Positions 11,047 to 23,099 of a stretch of DNA of 64,000 nucleotides are shown here, one piece after another; positions within the stretch are counted from its first letter, which is position 1; each line of letters begins with the position of its first letter. The position numbers were made by a program, and so were the translations under genes. Source of the stretch: Cryptomeria japonica. Lineage: Eukaryota > Streptophyta > Pinopsida > Cupressales > Cupressaceae. The stretch lies in NCBI RefSeq assembly GCF_030272615.1, contig NC_081409.1:530136291-530200290 (forward strand), read 5' to 3'. The notes under the pieces are model-generated. The model made no database searches. It saw only the letters and a program-made list of their open reading frames with translations, and had not been told where the DNA came from.

Positions 11047-14029
11047 TGTTGTCACTCAAATTGCACCCATAGTGCACAAGCTGAAAGCTCAAGCAACTTG
11101 GTGACACATGGGATAATTCTCAGGCTTGTGGGTCGCCTCTAGTGAGAATTAATCTCCAGATGAAGGGTTGGTTCCCTGTGAATAATTCTAAATCTTTACC
11201 GAGAAAAGGGATAGGAAAACTAAAAATGAAACTAGAAAGAAATTGCAAATGCTAAATGAAGGTGAAGCATCAATAAGATATCTCAAAATGACAGAGGTAC
11301 AATCCTAAGAACACCAATCTGCACAAATAGACTTCTGGTTCATAACACATAAATATTTCATGCAAAGGATTTAAACTTCAAGAAATTTAAAGGAAAGAAA
11401 ACTTTCACAATCAACCAAATGAGCCAATTTATCACAATGCACAACCTGTGACTTACAAATGAGATAGAAAATTTAAAGGTTATCTAGACAATAACACAAT
11501 AAACTAACTCTCAATCAAGAATAAGAAAATGAACTATAAAGACATAAGGCATAAGTTGGTAATTTTTATTCAGAATTCTGTCATAAAACTGTATATGAGC
11601 TACAAGAATGTATTCTCTGCTAAAACCAACCAAAGAATCATCAAGAACTAGTGAAGAAAGATAAAACTTTTTCACTTTATATAAAAACCTTCCAAAAGGT
11701 AGAGGAAAGATAACTCCAGAATGACTGAAGATGAACTCCCACTAAAAAAATCTCCTCTAAAAACTGATCCTCTCGTAGAAATAAAAAGCCACCAAAAAGG
11801 CTTCAAAACATGCAAAAAGAACTCATGCAAACTTTCTCTCAAGCTGGGTAATTCATTTCAAATTCTTAGTCAACTAAAGGTTGATCCATGTGGCGCACAA
11901 AAAGAATCCTTATTACCTCAAGATCACAAGAAAAAACTCCTGCAAACTGCTCTGAGATTAATAATCACCTGCATTAACCGAATGACTTCTTCTTATTTCG
12001 CATGGATCGCAAACTACCTGAGGACTTCCTCTTATTTTGCATGGATCCCTGGACTACCTTGCCTGCCACCATTTTCGGCTTCTAACTATAAGTATCATTT
12101 CTTTCTTCATCAGGTCATCAGGTTAGCATTAAATCCTTATTTTGATGGTCAATGATACATTCCATTTCACCTGCTTTTCTATCGAGCTGACCACGTGTCA
12201 CATTTGGTTGGTTCCGGGATTCCTGCCATGCCATCTTAGCATAGCCAGGAGTCACTGCCAAGATGAAGCTCTTCAATCTGATCAACCTTGATCTGCTTTC
12301 TTTATTTCTTCCTCAGAATTGCTTCCTTAGTAGGCCCCACTACTTGGTCGCCAAATCACGACGAATAAACACTACGCATCTTCATCATGTGGTATAATGA
12401 CCATGGCTAGATCTTCAAGGACTTTCTTGCTTTCTTCATCCTGGGCCGATGGGAACGAGCGATGATAATGAACTTTGGACCATTGAACCACTTTGAACCA
12501 CTTTAAATCGGTGAACTTTGAACCATTGAACCACTTTGAACCGTTGAAACACTTTGAACCGGTTCAAATTTCAAGTTCAAAGTTGACTTAAAAAAATATA
12601 TATATACATTCGCTTGTCTGTTTCATTTTGCCATGTGTTAGCCTTTGATTTGCTCACAGGTCCACTTTGTCTACCATATGGACCTGCCACTAGACTTGGT
12701 CTGCCTTGATTCCTCATCTACTTTCTATTCTATGGTGCATCCTCATTCGCTCTTAGCCCACCTGGAAAACCATCTCAAATGCCATGTAATCAGTCACCAA
12801 CTCGCAGGGAATAACTATCGAGCACCTTCATCGTGCAGTATAGCGATGACTGTTGATATGCCCTCAAACTGCTCGATCTGTAATCTCTTAGCCACTCACC
12901 TTTTCTGCATGTTCTTTGTCACAAAGTTGCGAAAATAACTAGCAGGCTTCTTTCTATAGCAGTATAGTGACCACTGTCAGATCTCTCGCATCACCATTGA
13001 TCTTTCTTCAACTTTTGTGACCTTTAACCCCAACTGATCTTCTCTCTTGTGACACGTGTCAACATGTGTCACCCTTTGATTGGCTCATGAGATCCACCTA
13101 TTAACCACCTGTTTGTCAGGCCGCCACGCATCCTACTCTATCGGATCTCATTCTTTCGACCAAAGTATTCCTTCAGTGAGCCGCTTACCAGTTTCATCGA
13201 ACCTACAGTTTCATCGATATTATTATGTCGATGAAACTCTATCAGGACTCATCGTAGCCAGGGTCTGCTCGATAAGTCACCCATCTATGCCATGTCACCA
13301 GCCTCTAGACTGCCACCTATGTGCCACCTATCCTTGGTCTTATACTCTCTACTCTGCCATGTCATCAGTCGCCAAGTCGTGATGATATCTGGTGAGCATC
13401 TAACCATAGCGCCTTAGCGACCACCGTTAGATCTTTTACCTGACCGTTGGATGTGATCAATCTACTTGATCTTTACCTTCTTCTTTACGGTCTGATGCAA
13501 AATTTGGGTCGCCTTGAGATGTGCGCGCGTGAGGGATCCACTAGGCCACAAGATACCTCTTCTTGCCAAAAGTCTATAAGCTTTGACACTATAGTTATAT
13601 GTGACTTTGGTTTTAAATACAAATAAGCTCCTCCCCGCGACCAATGTGGAATAAATGTTCTTCATGCCTGGCGACTAAAAATGCTTGGAAGTTCTCTGGC
13701 TTTTTAAATAACCCTCTTTGGCACCCAAGTGAAAACTATACACAGGCTGATTGTATTTGCTCTGAGTTTCTTTTGGCCTTACATCAGCCCTGCCATTTCA
13801 TCCGCAAAGGAGCATAAATATTTCTCTGATCTACAACATGCTGAGCTCAACCCTCGTGGCAGCCACATTAAACCACATGTTGTCTTACTTTCCTATATCT
13901 GCACATGAAGCATACAAGTTAGATAAAAATGGGGCATTTCTCCCTGGTTCATGATTTGATCTTTTCAAAAAAAATGAATGAAAGGCTTCATTAGGGCACT
14001 AAATTTGGCATGTGCAAAATTTGGTAACA
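11047..14029 (-). repeat. LTR of the nested LARD-like element (probably 5' LTR), 2983 bp
   Basis: Full-length partner of 3834-7283, with the same termini and single copies of the region duplicated there. The TCGATGAAA/TTTCATCGA dyad near 13191-13236 has an extra half-site compared with the dyad near 6470-6500. Confidence 0.93.
11721..12155 (+). other. ORF inside LTR, partner of 4508-4915
   Basis: 144 codons with the same start and nearly the same sequence as the ORF in the other LTR, extended slightly at the C-terminus by an indel. No recognised domain; probably not a gene. Confidence 0.2.
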
Positions 14030-14766
14030 ACTCCTATGGTGACAAGTGAGAAATTATCTATCAAAGACATATCTGCACTGGTAAATTCAATAAGGTATAA
14101 GTCTATGATGGGTGGCTTGTTATATCTAACTCAGACTAGACTGGATATTATGAATGCAGTAAGTATTGTTTCAATATATCAAAGTAATCCTAAATAAAAT
14201 CATGAATGTGCAGTAAAGAGGATATTCCAGTATTTGCAAGGAATAACAAGATATGGCTTATGGTACTCTAGAGATGATAACTTCACTTTACGTGCATATA
14301 AAGATGCAGATTGGGCAGGATATACTGATGACATGAAGAGCACTTATGCTGGAGCTTTCTTTCTTGGAAAGAACTTGGTTTCATGGATCAGGAAAAAACA
14401 GTCATGCATTTCTTTATCTACTACAAAAGTTGAATATGTTGCAGCAGCAATTAATTGCCCTCAAGTCTTGTGGATGAAGAAAATGTTGAAGGATATCAAG
14501 GTAAATTGCAGTGAACCGATAGTTATCTATTGTGATAACTCTGCAACTATTGACATATCTAAGAATTGGTATTTCACTCTAAGACTAAGCACATTTCAAT
14601 AAAATATAACTTTCTGAAAGAAAAGGTGGAGGAAAAGGAAGTCAAATTGGTTTATGTGAACACTAAAGAGCAAATTGCAGATATATTAACTAAACTGTTG
14701 TCTAATGAATCATTTGAATATTTGAGAGATAGATTAGGGGTATCTACCCCTCTGGAAGAAACTTAA
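14030..14766 (+). pseudogene. copia 1 pol, C-terminal part: end of reverse transcriptase and RNase H
   Basis: The copia frame continues from 3833 (typical TPMVT region). It then gives the connection region, YLQGITRYGLWYS, DADWAGYTDD (an RNase H Asp), LSTTKVEYVA (the Glu region) and IYCDN. It ends with TKHISIKYNFLKEKV and KEQIADILTK, the conserved copia C-terminus. A frameshift lies near 14570 and a stop near 14197. The terminal TAA is at 14764-14766. Confidence 0.93.
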
Positions 14767-15133
14767 CTGATGGAGTAGAGAATTAGTCTGGTATGCATCG
14801 TCTTCTTTATCCTTTGCTCCAGATTGATGTAGTGGTGCTACTCCTCAGAGGGAGTAGTCAGCTTTAAGATTCATAGGATTTTGATATCTATGTCATATCT
14901 TTGGCATTGATGTCAAAGGGGGAGAGTTATATGTGAAAAATAATTTCGTAATATATCATATGGGAGAGAGATTCAGATCAATTTCATATTGGACTACACT
15001 CCTCAGGGGGAGTTGCTGGGATTTTTTTAGGTTTTCATTGTTATATCTTCTATGAGAAATTTTTGGCATTTCTTGGCACTTAGATGTTTTGTTTTTCACA
15101 TCTAGTGTTGCCATCAATGCCAAAGGGGGAGAT
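14767..15133 (+). other. copia 1 3' untranslated region with repeated polypurine tracts
   Basis: There is no ORF. GTCAAAGGGGGAGAG (about 14908) and GCCAAAGGGGGAGAT (15119-15133) are two copies of the polypurine tract, the second touching the 3' LTR. GGGAGTAG/CTACTCCTC motifs near 14835 and 15000 repeat the same flavour. Multiple tracts are known from SIRE-type copia elements. Confidence 0.8.
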
Positions 15134-16362
15134 TGTTGGCAATATGAAGGAATTGATTATGTGTTACATTGATGTTTCTTCATTGATGTCAACACTAGCT
15201 ATTATGATTGGTTATCAACAGACAAATTTTGGTTACCAGTAGAAGAACTAGTGTTACTGGCAGAAGGGACTATCAGTTGGATACTACCGACATGTTTGGA
15301 TCAATGGAATATGTTTGGTTTGATGTTTCTAGAGTATTTTTTGGTTAGTTGGTATTGATTTGATGATCAGATGCTATCATACACTCTAGTAAGCCTATAC
15401 CGGTAAGGGTTTAAGGCTTTGCCGACATAGATTTTACTAAGAATATTTGACAGGATGCATAAGTGGTGTTGATGTGGCTTTTAGATGGAATTCAGGATGT
15501 AGAAGGTGATCTTTGTTCATGCCTCAACTAATTGGAGACATCAATTTGGCATGGTGAATCTATTTGGGTCCAAGTTATGGACCGGTATCATGTTACGTGT
15601 TATCTACACATTACTGAGATGATTTTTGGATTGGTTAATGTTGTTTTGGTCTAAATCCGACATGGTATATCATTGTAATGTGGATGTATGTAATGATCCT
15701 ATTTTAATATCTTCTAGGTGGCCAACCTAATTGGTTTAGGCCTTAGGGTTTGTATAAATTGATGTAATATCTCATTGTAGATCATGATTGTGGTAGTAAT
15801 AGTCATGGAATGAAATATCATATGTGAAGGAGATTTGGTCGATCATAGGTGATCGAATTAGGTTTATGTAAGCGATCAAAGGCCTCTGGTATTGAGCTTA
15901 ACTAGGACTCTAATCAAGAATGGTAGATTCTATCATTGGCACTTCATTCTTCTAGATTGTTATCCAATTATATTGAGGTGGTTATAACCTCTCTGTAGTC
16001 AGCGAGACTCCTTTCTAATAAGCAGTACGCTCTAGGCAGTGTGCCTCCCTGCATGTGCAGGCCCCTTATTGTATCACATACTTTCTGCAGAAGTATCATC
16101 TGATTGTGGGTAGGATTCCCATTGTGGTTTTTACCTTCATTGGGTTTTCCACGTACAAATCATGGTGTTATGTGGTATGGTTGCATTGTGTTGATTCTCT
16201 ATTTCATTCTTAATTTTTATTGCTTACCGGTATCTGTTTCTACTATTTCGGTATTTAATGTTTATGTGCTCTGATTAAAGGTTATAAAGTGGTTTGATTA
16301 ATATAATTTGTTGACAACTGATTCACCCCCCCCCTCTCAGTTGTCCACCAGTTATTCTAACA
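15134..16362 (+). repeat. 3' LTR of copia 1, 1229 bp
   Basis: It starts TGTTGGCAATATG directly after the polypurine tract and ends GTTATTCTAACA. Its last 308 bases match the window start. A poly-C tract followed by TCTCAG lies near the end, as in copia 2. Flanking DNA to the right is gypsy gag on the other strand. Confidence 0.93.
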
Positions 16363-17230
16363 ATAATTTCTCACTAACCTTCTCTTCACCAGCATGAGTA
16401 ATAACCACTATCTGGGACAAGTTCTCTTTGCTCATATTTTGTTTGAATCATAGGTCATAACATGGTTAGTATGACCAATAGGGATGTAGATGCATTGACA
16501 TTGATCTTCATCTTTTGGCTCATACCTTTCTTCGACATCTAATATCTTAGGACAACATACTCTTGCAAATAGATAACTCCTTGGGATCCCATATTTCAAG
16601 TTATTCTCAATGTCCATTGCTATCCTATAAGCCTGATGCAAAGTTTTAGGATCTTAGTCTCTTAACAAATACTCATTTCTTCATCAAATGCAGCTAGGTA
16701 AACAACTAAACACACTGCATCATTTGACCTATAACTACAAGGAATATCATCCAATGTTCTTACAAATCTAAGATTAAAAACAAGGCCTAACTCATCCTCT
16801 TCCTTTTGAATATCCATGAATCTTTTTATAACTGACCCTGGATCAACTTTTTCACCAAATTGTTCCACGAAGGCTACCTTTAGTTCATCCCATGAAGAGA
16901 TAGAACACAATGGAAAATAAGAGAACCAATCTCTGGTACCCTCCTTCAAATATTGAACAAAAAAATTCATGAGAACATCTTCTTGACTTATCTCAAAATC
17001 TCCCATCAAAACGGAAAACTCTTGCAAATCTTGGCGTGCTAATTATGATCGTTTCCCATTGAACTCTTGTAAATGTTCCCTAACCTTAGTAGGAACAAGA
17101 TTTGGGAAACCTTGAATACCATTCTAACTTAATGGTTTATATCTTTCCATATCTAGAACATCCTGTTGTGACTTGACAGAGGTTGGAAGTCTTTCATATT
17201 GACATTTGGTATCTCATGGAAATGTATAGG
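16363..17230 (-). pseudogene. Ty3/gypsy gag fragment (gypsy A), decayed and truncated by copia 1
   Basis: The minus strand reads MERYKPLS, FPNLVPTKVREHLQEFNG, then a retrotransposon gag domain (FFVQYLKEGTRDWFSYFP, SWDELKVAFVEQFG, FMDIQKEEDE) and a downstream LHQAYRIAMDIE segment. Stops interrupt it near 16650, 17040 and 17125. The gene is cut at 16362 by the copia 1 LTR, and the remainder would lie beyond that element, to the left of the window. Gag would form the capsid of a gypsy particle. Confidence 0.85.
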
Positions 17231-17966
17231 CAAACAATACATCTTCTTACTAATTTCCCGTCATTTGCCTACCTCTTGCTTTTATCACAATCTCAAAATA
17301 TTATAATTAATACTCAAAACATACTTCATTTAACTTAATACAAAGTCTGAAAATTATAGCTCATAAGTATGTGGATTAATTACTACCATTCCCTTCCTTA
17401 GTGCTTAAATCACTTAATAGGGAAACAATTTCTACAACTGATTTTCATGGAAATGCATTTGACTCATGAAAATCAAAATACCTGGAAAAGTTGTGGTGGC
17501 TGGAAATCATCTTCATGGCTCACAATAGTGATAGATCTGAAGCTAACTTCACATCTTCATTAGGTTGTTTTGTAGATTCGCCACCTCTTTGCAGAGGACA
17601 AATATTTGAATAGCTGGAATTTCTTCACATGTCAAATTTGTTCAAAAACCAGCACTGCAACACCTCCTTATCATCATATGACATCATATGGATTCCTTCC
17701 TCAACTTGTCAGGGTACTTCATCATAAGAGCTCAAATCTGCTTCATCTCTATTGCAACTTATTTAGTTCTTCTTCAAATAATGCACGTTGGTGCAAAGAT
17801 CTCAGAGTCGCCACTCACAACTTGTGAGGTATTATAACATAATCATGAAATATGGACAAATCCAAACAAAAGTTATATTGAAAGATGAATTATGATAGAT
17901 TTATAGGCAACATTCATGAGAATTGACTCAACTAACAAGGAGATGGAATTAACAAGCTCATGACTC
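17231..17966 (-). other. Leader of gypsy A, no gene seen
   Basis: AT-rich, without a credible ORF. On the minus strand a GTGGCGACTCTG motif at about 17800 resembles the sequence just inside gypsy 5' LTRs. The leader is cut at 17966 by the giant transposon and seems to resume at 41387, where a second copy, TGGTGACTCTGCTAGGG, lies near 41475-41492. Confidence 0.5.
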
Positions 17967-18004
17967 TGGGTGAACTCACAATAATGGTTCCCACTTTTTT
18001 GCCA
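17967..18004 (+). repeat. Left terminal inverted repeat of the giant element
   Basis: TGGGTGAACTCACAA, TAATGG, TTCCCACTTTTTTGCCA. It pairs with 41352-41386 and matches both ends of the 1000-bp element. Confidence 0.88.
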
Positions 18005-18769
18005 CTTTTGACACTAAGATGAAGATTTTTAAAATAATCTTTAACTTCTGACAACTGTAACTTTTAAACTATTAAGAATTTGAAGATGATGTAAATTAGT
18101 GATTTGTAGAATTTTGTTTGTAGATTCTAAATATATATTTTTTAAATTGTTTAGAATAATTTAAAAAAAAAAATTCCATCTCCCTCAAAAAGTAGTTTTT
18201 AACAGCAAACTACATTTTTTAAGAGTGATGTTCCTCCCAAAAAACATAACTTTTTTTCTAAAAATGATAAAAACTCCATTCTTTTCAATTTTGGATTGTA
18301 ACATCAATATCCAGGGCTTGTTGTTGGTTTGATAGTGATATGTTGAATATTTTTCATTTTATTAAGTTTTGAAGTCTGACTAGTTATAATTCAAACATAG
18401 GTTTAGGTTTGAACACATAACTTGTTCTATATATATCGAAATTCAAATTTATTTTTTTGTTAGAAAGAAGACATCAATACCTGGGGCATAGATATTTTTC
18501 ATAATTTTTTTGAATTAGTTTCCTATTTTTCTCAATGCGTTGAATAGAGAAGTTCATGTTCGGTGAAAAATCATTTTTTTTATAAAATTAAAAAAACAAG
18601 AACATAATAAATTTACAATTTAATAAAATTATACTCGTTGGAAAGATTTCTCCAAGCACTACCATCTTATATTTTTGGGTTATCAAGATTCTTTCATTTG
18701 AGCCTTGAACCAGAGGTTTGAAGGAAAAAATTTCTCTAAATTCTGAAGAATTTGAGGAGAGATCTCAAA
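18005..18769 (+). repeat. Left subterminal region shared with the 1000-bp element
   Basis: From here to about 18650 the sequence matches the reverse complement of 10892-10250 with scattered substitutions and small indels. It holds no gene. It is T/A-rich, with T runs alternating with CCATCTCCCTCAAAAAG and GAACACATAACTTG blocks. Confidence 0.85.
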
Positions 18770-18845
18770 AAAGGGGGTTTGAGCGAACAAGGGTTTGAGC
18801 AAAGGGGGGTTCGATCGAACCCCCCTTCGCTTGAACCTCATAGAA
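18770..18845. repeat. Left subterminal GGTTCGATCGAACC palindrome cluster
   Basis: Three to four copies of a GGTTYGAKCGAACC-like dyad occur in 75 bases. The best is a perfect 26-bp palindrome at 18802-18827: TTCGATCGAA flanked by six G and six C, then AA and TT outside. The right end of the element has about seven relatives (41138-41310). In several plant DNA transposons subterminal repeats bind the transposase, so a similar role here is inference. Confidence 0.85.
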
Positions 18846-18965
18846 AAATAATGGCATGTATTTCATGTAACAGTTGGGTTGGAACGAATCCTACCTTTTG
18901 TAACTATCGGTGTTCATTCAAACCTTGGCCAACCCAATTTTTTTTTTTAACATTTTAGTATGTCA

Positions 18966-18975
18966 TATAAATATA
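18966..18975 (+). promoter_or_regulatory. Candidate TATA box for the transposase-like gene
   Basis: TATAAATATA lies about 140 bases upstream of the ATG at 19111, in a suitable position for a plant promoter. The region is AT-rich, so chance is possible. Confidence 0.35.
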
Positions 18976-19729
18976 CATTATTTTTTTCATTTTTTTACAC
19001 ACAAATGATCAAAACAATTTGCATTTTTGGATGAAAGAAGACATTTGAAAGTTATTTTGAGGGAGATAATTTGAAGACATTTGAAGATATTTGAAGGTTA
19101 TTTTAAAAGCATGGGGAACAAGAAGAAAAGGCAAAATAAGACTTCAAGGAATTATTCACCCAAAATGGAACAAAGATATCGAGAACAAAGAAGGCAAAGA
19201 TGTCATGATGCAAGTATGCATTTTTTTAAATTTCTATTTAATTTTATATGTATTACATATGGAAATATTGTGTTTATTTGTTAGTATTAGTTAAATATTT
19301 TTTATCTAATATTTTTATGAAAATATTTTTAAATAATATTAATTAAATTAAATTAATTTAATTTATATAATAATTCTATCTTAATTAATTCTAAATGACG
19401 TTATTTTTATTAGATCAATTAGAAATAGTAGGATTAAAATAATTATGTTTTAATTTGAAATAATATGTGTATTTGCATTTCAAATTCCATTAACTTGCTT
19501 GTTGTGTAATTGATATTTTCTCTCCCCCCCCCCTTAAGTCCATTTATAATAGATAATGGTTTTAATTTAAAATTTAGATCTTTAGGACCTCTCTCTTTCC
19601 CATTTATAATTTAGTTTAGATAGTCCATTAATATATAGTTTAATTTAGATTTTGAAACCATGTGTCTTTATAGTTTAGCAAACACTTTAATTGGTGCTCT
19701 AAAATTAACAAACTTGTCTTTTGTGTCTT

Positions 19730-20230
19730 GAGCAATAGGGTCTTTTTGTTTTATCCTTAGAAAGGGGCCTACCTCCCAATTAACCCTTAAGGCTCAGTGA
19801 GAGGGAACAACCTAAAGTGGTAACAAGCTAAAGCCAAACTCTTCCAAACCATTATAAATAAAAGTGATTGTAACGAAAGTTGCAAACAATAGGTGTTGGA
19901 ATGACATAGTGACGTTAACTCACTAAATCTATGCCCACCTGAATGGATGCCCTTACTAGACACCTTTTGTGTTAGAAGCGAAAAACCTTCTTGTTGTTGG
20001 CATAGGAGGTCAGACCTTTGAAGCGGCTCACATTCTTATGGTTCTTAGTAGAGATACAAAGTTTGCCACGGGGAGTTTTTTGTGGGGACTAGTGCTTGGC
20101 TACCCCGGAGAAGTGAGTGTCATGGAGGGGAGCCAGTGGGGTCAAGCACCTAAGTATCCGCTCTAAATTGCGTAGCTTGAGGTAACCCCCCAAGTGAGAT
20201 TCAACATCTATTGTCCCGTCCAACCCTAGG
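19730..20230. other. G+C-richer block of unknown origin in intron 1
   Basis: This block stands out from its AT-rich surroundings (for example CTACCCCGGAGAAGTGAGTG and GGGTCAAGCACCTAAG). It has a 65-codon open frame from a GTG at 19969 that resembles nothing I know. It could be a small inserted element or a non-coding RNA-derived repeat. It does not look like rRNA or tRNA. Confidence 0.4.
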
Positions 20231-20289
20231 ATTTGTGTTTCCATGATCAAAACAATCAAACACTTTCAAATAAACAAACATTGTGTCTT

Positions 20290-21140
20290 CTTTGTTTTCA
20301 AGTGTATGCAAAAATATTTCACATTATACTTTCAAGTCCCCTTAAAACCTATATTATGTGATACTAGGACTTATTATGTGATATTAAGACCTATTATACG
20401 CAATAATACCTATCTTAAATATGACATAATAGGTCTTATTATGACTTAATAACATGACCATGTATGCAAAAAGATTTCACATTAAACATACTTGAGTTTG
20501 GGCCTTAAGACCTATATTTATGAGATATTAGGGCCTATTATGTATGTGATAAATTAATGACCTATTATTTCATAATTTAGGTCCTAATATCACATATGTA
20601 ATAGGTCCTAATATTTGCAAATAATATAGGTCTTTAGGGGAGTCAAGTATAATGTGAAATGTTTTTGCATATGTGGTCATGTATTAAGTCATAATTAATA
20701 AGACCTATTATGTCATAATAGGTTCTAACTTATGTCATATTTAAGACCTATTTAATCGCATGTGATAGGTCCTTTAATATCACATAATACCTGTCCTAAT
20801 ATCACATATATGTCTTAAGGGGAGTCAAGTATATTAATGTGAATTTTTTTTGCATATGTGGTCATATTAAGTAATAATAATACCTATTATGTGATATTAG
20901 GACTTGTTATGTGATTATAGGTCTTAAATATGACATAAATTTACAACCTATTATGTCATAATAGGTTTTATTTATATGACTTAATATGACCACGTATGCA
21001 AAAACATTTCACATTATACTCAAGAGTCCCCTTAAGACCTATATTATGCTGATATTAGGACCTATTATACAATAATAGGTCTTAAATATGACATAATAGT
21101 CCACCTATTATTCAGACATAATATTTAGGTCTTATTAAAT
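20290..21140. repeat. Inverted-repeat array in intron 1 (array A)
   Basis: Units of about 170-185 bases are marked by TATGCAAAAAYATTTCACATTA followed by CTTAAGACCTATATTATG. They appear forward near 20295, 20463 and 20992 and reversed near 20641 and 20825. Inside the units, CCTATTATG and CATAATAGG arms repeat many times, so long stem-loops are possible. The array lies in the intron between exon 1 and exon 2 of the transposase-like gene. Confidence 0.8.
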
Positions 21141-22144
21141 GACTTGAAAATTTGGTTTCAAATTAAACTTGGAATTTCATTGCATTAAAAATATTCTCGG
21201 TCATCTTAAATTATGTGCAGAATGGGCTCGAGACAAAGGGAGTTCTCAAGCGGGAGTTGAGGAAAATGAACCTGTTGAAGAACACAATATAGTTGATGAA
21301 CATAGGGAGGAGATTGCCCAAGCTGAACCAATGGAGGTTGAAGGAGAGGGGTCAGACTCCTTACCTCTTACCACTGGTATGAATGAGCATATTGTGGATC
21401 TAGCTAAATAGGTGAAGAGAAATATTTCTTATAAAAATTTAGATCATTTACTTGAAATGGATGTGGATGAGTTGAAACATCTCAGTGAAGAACCTAGACA
21501 TACTAAAAGGAGGTCAATGAATAAAAGTGAAAAATAAATAATGTCTCATTTCAACAATCTTGATACTATACTAGAGAAAGCTCAATTGTTATCAATTGTA
21601 CTTACTCATAAAGACTTAATAGATCCACTAAAATGGTTGGGTATAAATACAACAAGTCAAAAGAGGAAAACTTCTCAGCTACAAAAATCTATTTTTGATA
21701 GTGTTAAGAAAGGTTTGGTGAACATTGGTAAAAAAGCTTGAATAATAGATAAGACCATTTCAAGAAGAGTGATGTTGACATCTTTAGTAAATGAAAGATT
21801 GCCTAAAAAAAGACAAATCTTTTCACTATCATTTGAATTTGGTTTTAGTATAAGGATAATATCAAAATATGTGAAAAGGAGAAAGAGTTTGGATGATACT
21901 ACCTCAAAAGGGAATTGGGAAATTATGTGTAGAGCTCCTCATTCTTATAGAATTAAAGATGTTAGGAACTTGGTGACAAGTTTTTGGAATGATAATACTC
22001 ATCCTTCATGAAACAGTATAGATGTTATCAAGCAAAGGACTGGCCCTGATCATTATGATCTCCATGTAAAACATTGGTTAGACACAACAAAACATGAATT
22101 GTATGTGTTGTTTACTAAAACAAACCCTCATATAAAGATTGGAC

Positions 22145-22149
22145 AAACC
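22145..22149 (+). repeat. Target site duplication AAACC (left) of the 6.3-kb LTR element
   Basis: AAACC here and at 28450-28454 flank the element exactly. Removing the element and one copy restores the transposase-like reading frame (GQT then MFERLRPYY). Confidence 0.95.
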
Positions 22150-23099
22150 TGTTGGAAACCAATAACACTGAGATGGAGGGGATGAATCAGTGTTATACCA
22201 GAATGATAATTTTTAGCCTTATTAAAACATGCATACACCAACCGGTATACTGGTACATACAGAATTGAAAGAAGTAAAGCAACCAATAAGCCAATCACAT
22301 AAATGAGAACCATAACACACAAATTTATACGTGGAAAACCTCAAAGAGGAAAAACCATGGTGGGATTTGTGACCCATAATATCAATCCACTAGCCATATG
22401 AAGAGATATTATAAAATATGAGGGGCCTTCACTTGCAGGACGACTTACAGCCTAGAGCACACTACTCAATCACAAAAGGAGCCTCACTAACTACATAAAA
22501 TTCCAGACTACAATCTAGATAAGTGTGAACTACTAAGATAGCATCTTCTATGCCAGTATATAGTTCTGGCTTAAGCTCAGTTTGTTCTAGTGTAAAACCC
22601 TAAACCCTTTACCAGAATAACCCTTACATGAATTTCCTCACATACATGATCTCTCTAATATATTTTTCATCATATTACATTCACATATGAATAATCTCCT
22701 ATCATATGTCTCTTCTATCTCTATATAAAAAATGATCTATCAAACTGTCCTATATACCCTATACAAATTTACATCCCTTATGTTAGCTTACAAAGATATT
22801 TACAATATCAAATTACATGTTGGCCAGATAACATAAATGCATAAACATTAAAATCAATTGCCTATGCTAGATCTAGGATATGTCAACCTCCAATACCTAT
22901 AGCCTTTACTAAACCATGTCAGCCTACATTGCTGGTAACCAAAGAAATCCTCTTGTCCTGTCAGTGCTGGTGTTGGTGAAGTATTTGTGAAGTACTTGCC
23001 GGTACACCATAGAACCAAAATATGAAGCCGGAACACAATACCATGTTGCCATCAATGACAACATAGTGAAACCAACCAATTGAGTGTCAATTGCCAACA
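22150..23099 (-). repeat. 3' LTR of the minus-strand retroelement, 950 bp
   Basis: On the minus strand it starts TGTTGGCAATTGACAC directly after AAAGGGGGAGAT (23100-23111) and ends GGTTTCCAACA at the target duplication. Its first 575 bases match 27874-28449. Confidence 0.93.

Larger units (their letters stand above)
3834..14029 (-). mobile_element. Nested LTR element without polymerase (LARD-like), inserted in copia 1 reverse transcriptase
   Basis: Two long direct repeats (3834-7283 and 11047-14029) begin TGTTGTCAC and end GGTAACA on the plus strand. They enclose a 3.76-kb internal region with no reverse transcriptase or integrase. Long LTRs around a non-coding or non-pol interior define large retrotransposon derivatives. 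I place it on the minus strand for two reasons: the sequence leaving the 11047 LTR reads GTTTTTGGCACGCCCAATGG, like gypsy primer-site regions, and the only long ORF (9820 to 7582) runs that way. The copia reading frame resumes cleanly on the far side. No clean 5-bp target duplication is visible (ctctct against actcct). Confidence 0.88.
1..16362 (+). mobile_element. Ty1/copia LTR retrotransposon (copia 1), left edge outside window
   Basis: The last 310 bases of the 5' LTR match the last 308 bases of the 3' LTR (16055-16362). Between them are a degenerate initiator-Met-type primer site, gag, protease, integrase, reverse transcriptase and RNase H in copia order, then a polypurine tract and the 3' LTR. 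The LTR of about 1.2 kb and the repeated AAAGGGGGAGA tracts at the 3' end resemble the SIRE/Maximus lineage, which is tentative. The reverse transcriptase is interrupted by a 10.2-kb insertion (3834-14029); removing it leaves an internal region of about 4.6 kb. Many stops and at least three frameshifts make it non-functional. Confidence 0.93.

Noticed and set aside
19969-20166. 65-codon GTG-start frame as a gene
   Set aside because: It starts at a GTG, has no recognisable features, and lies in the intron of the transposase-like gene.
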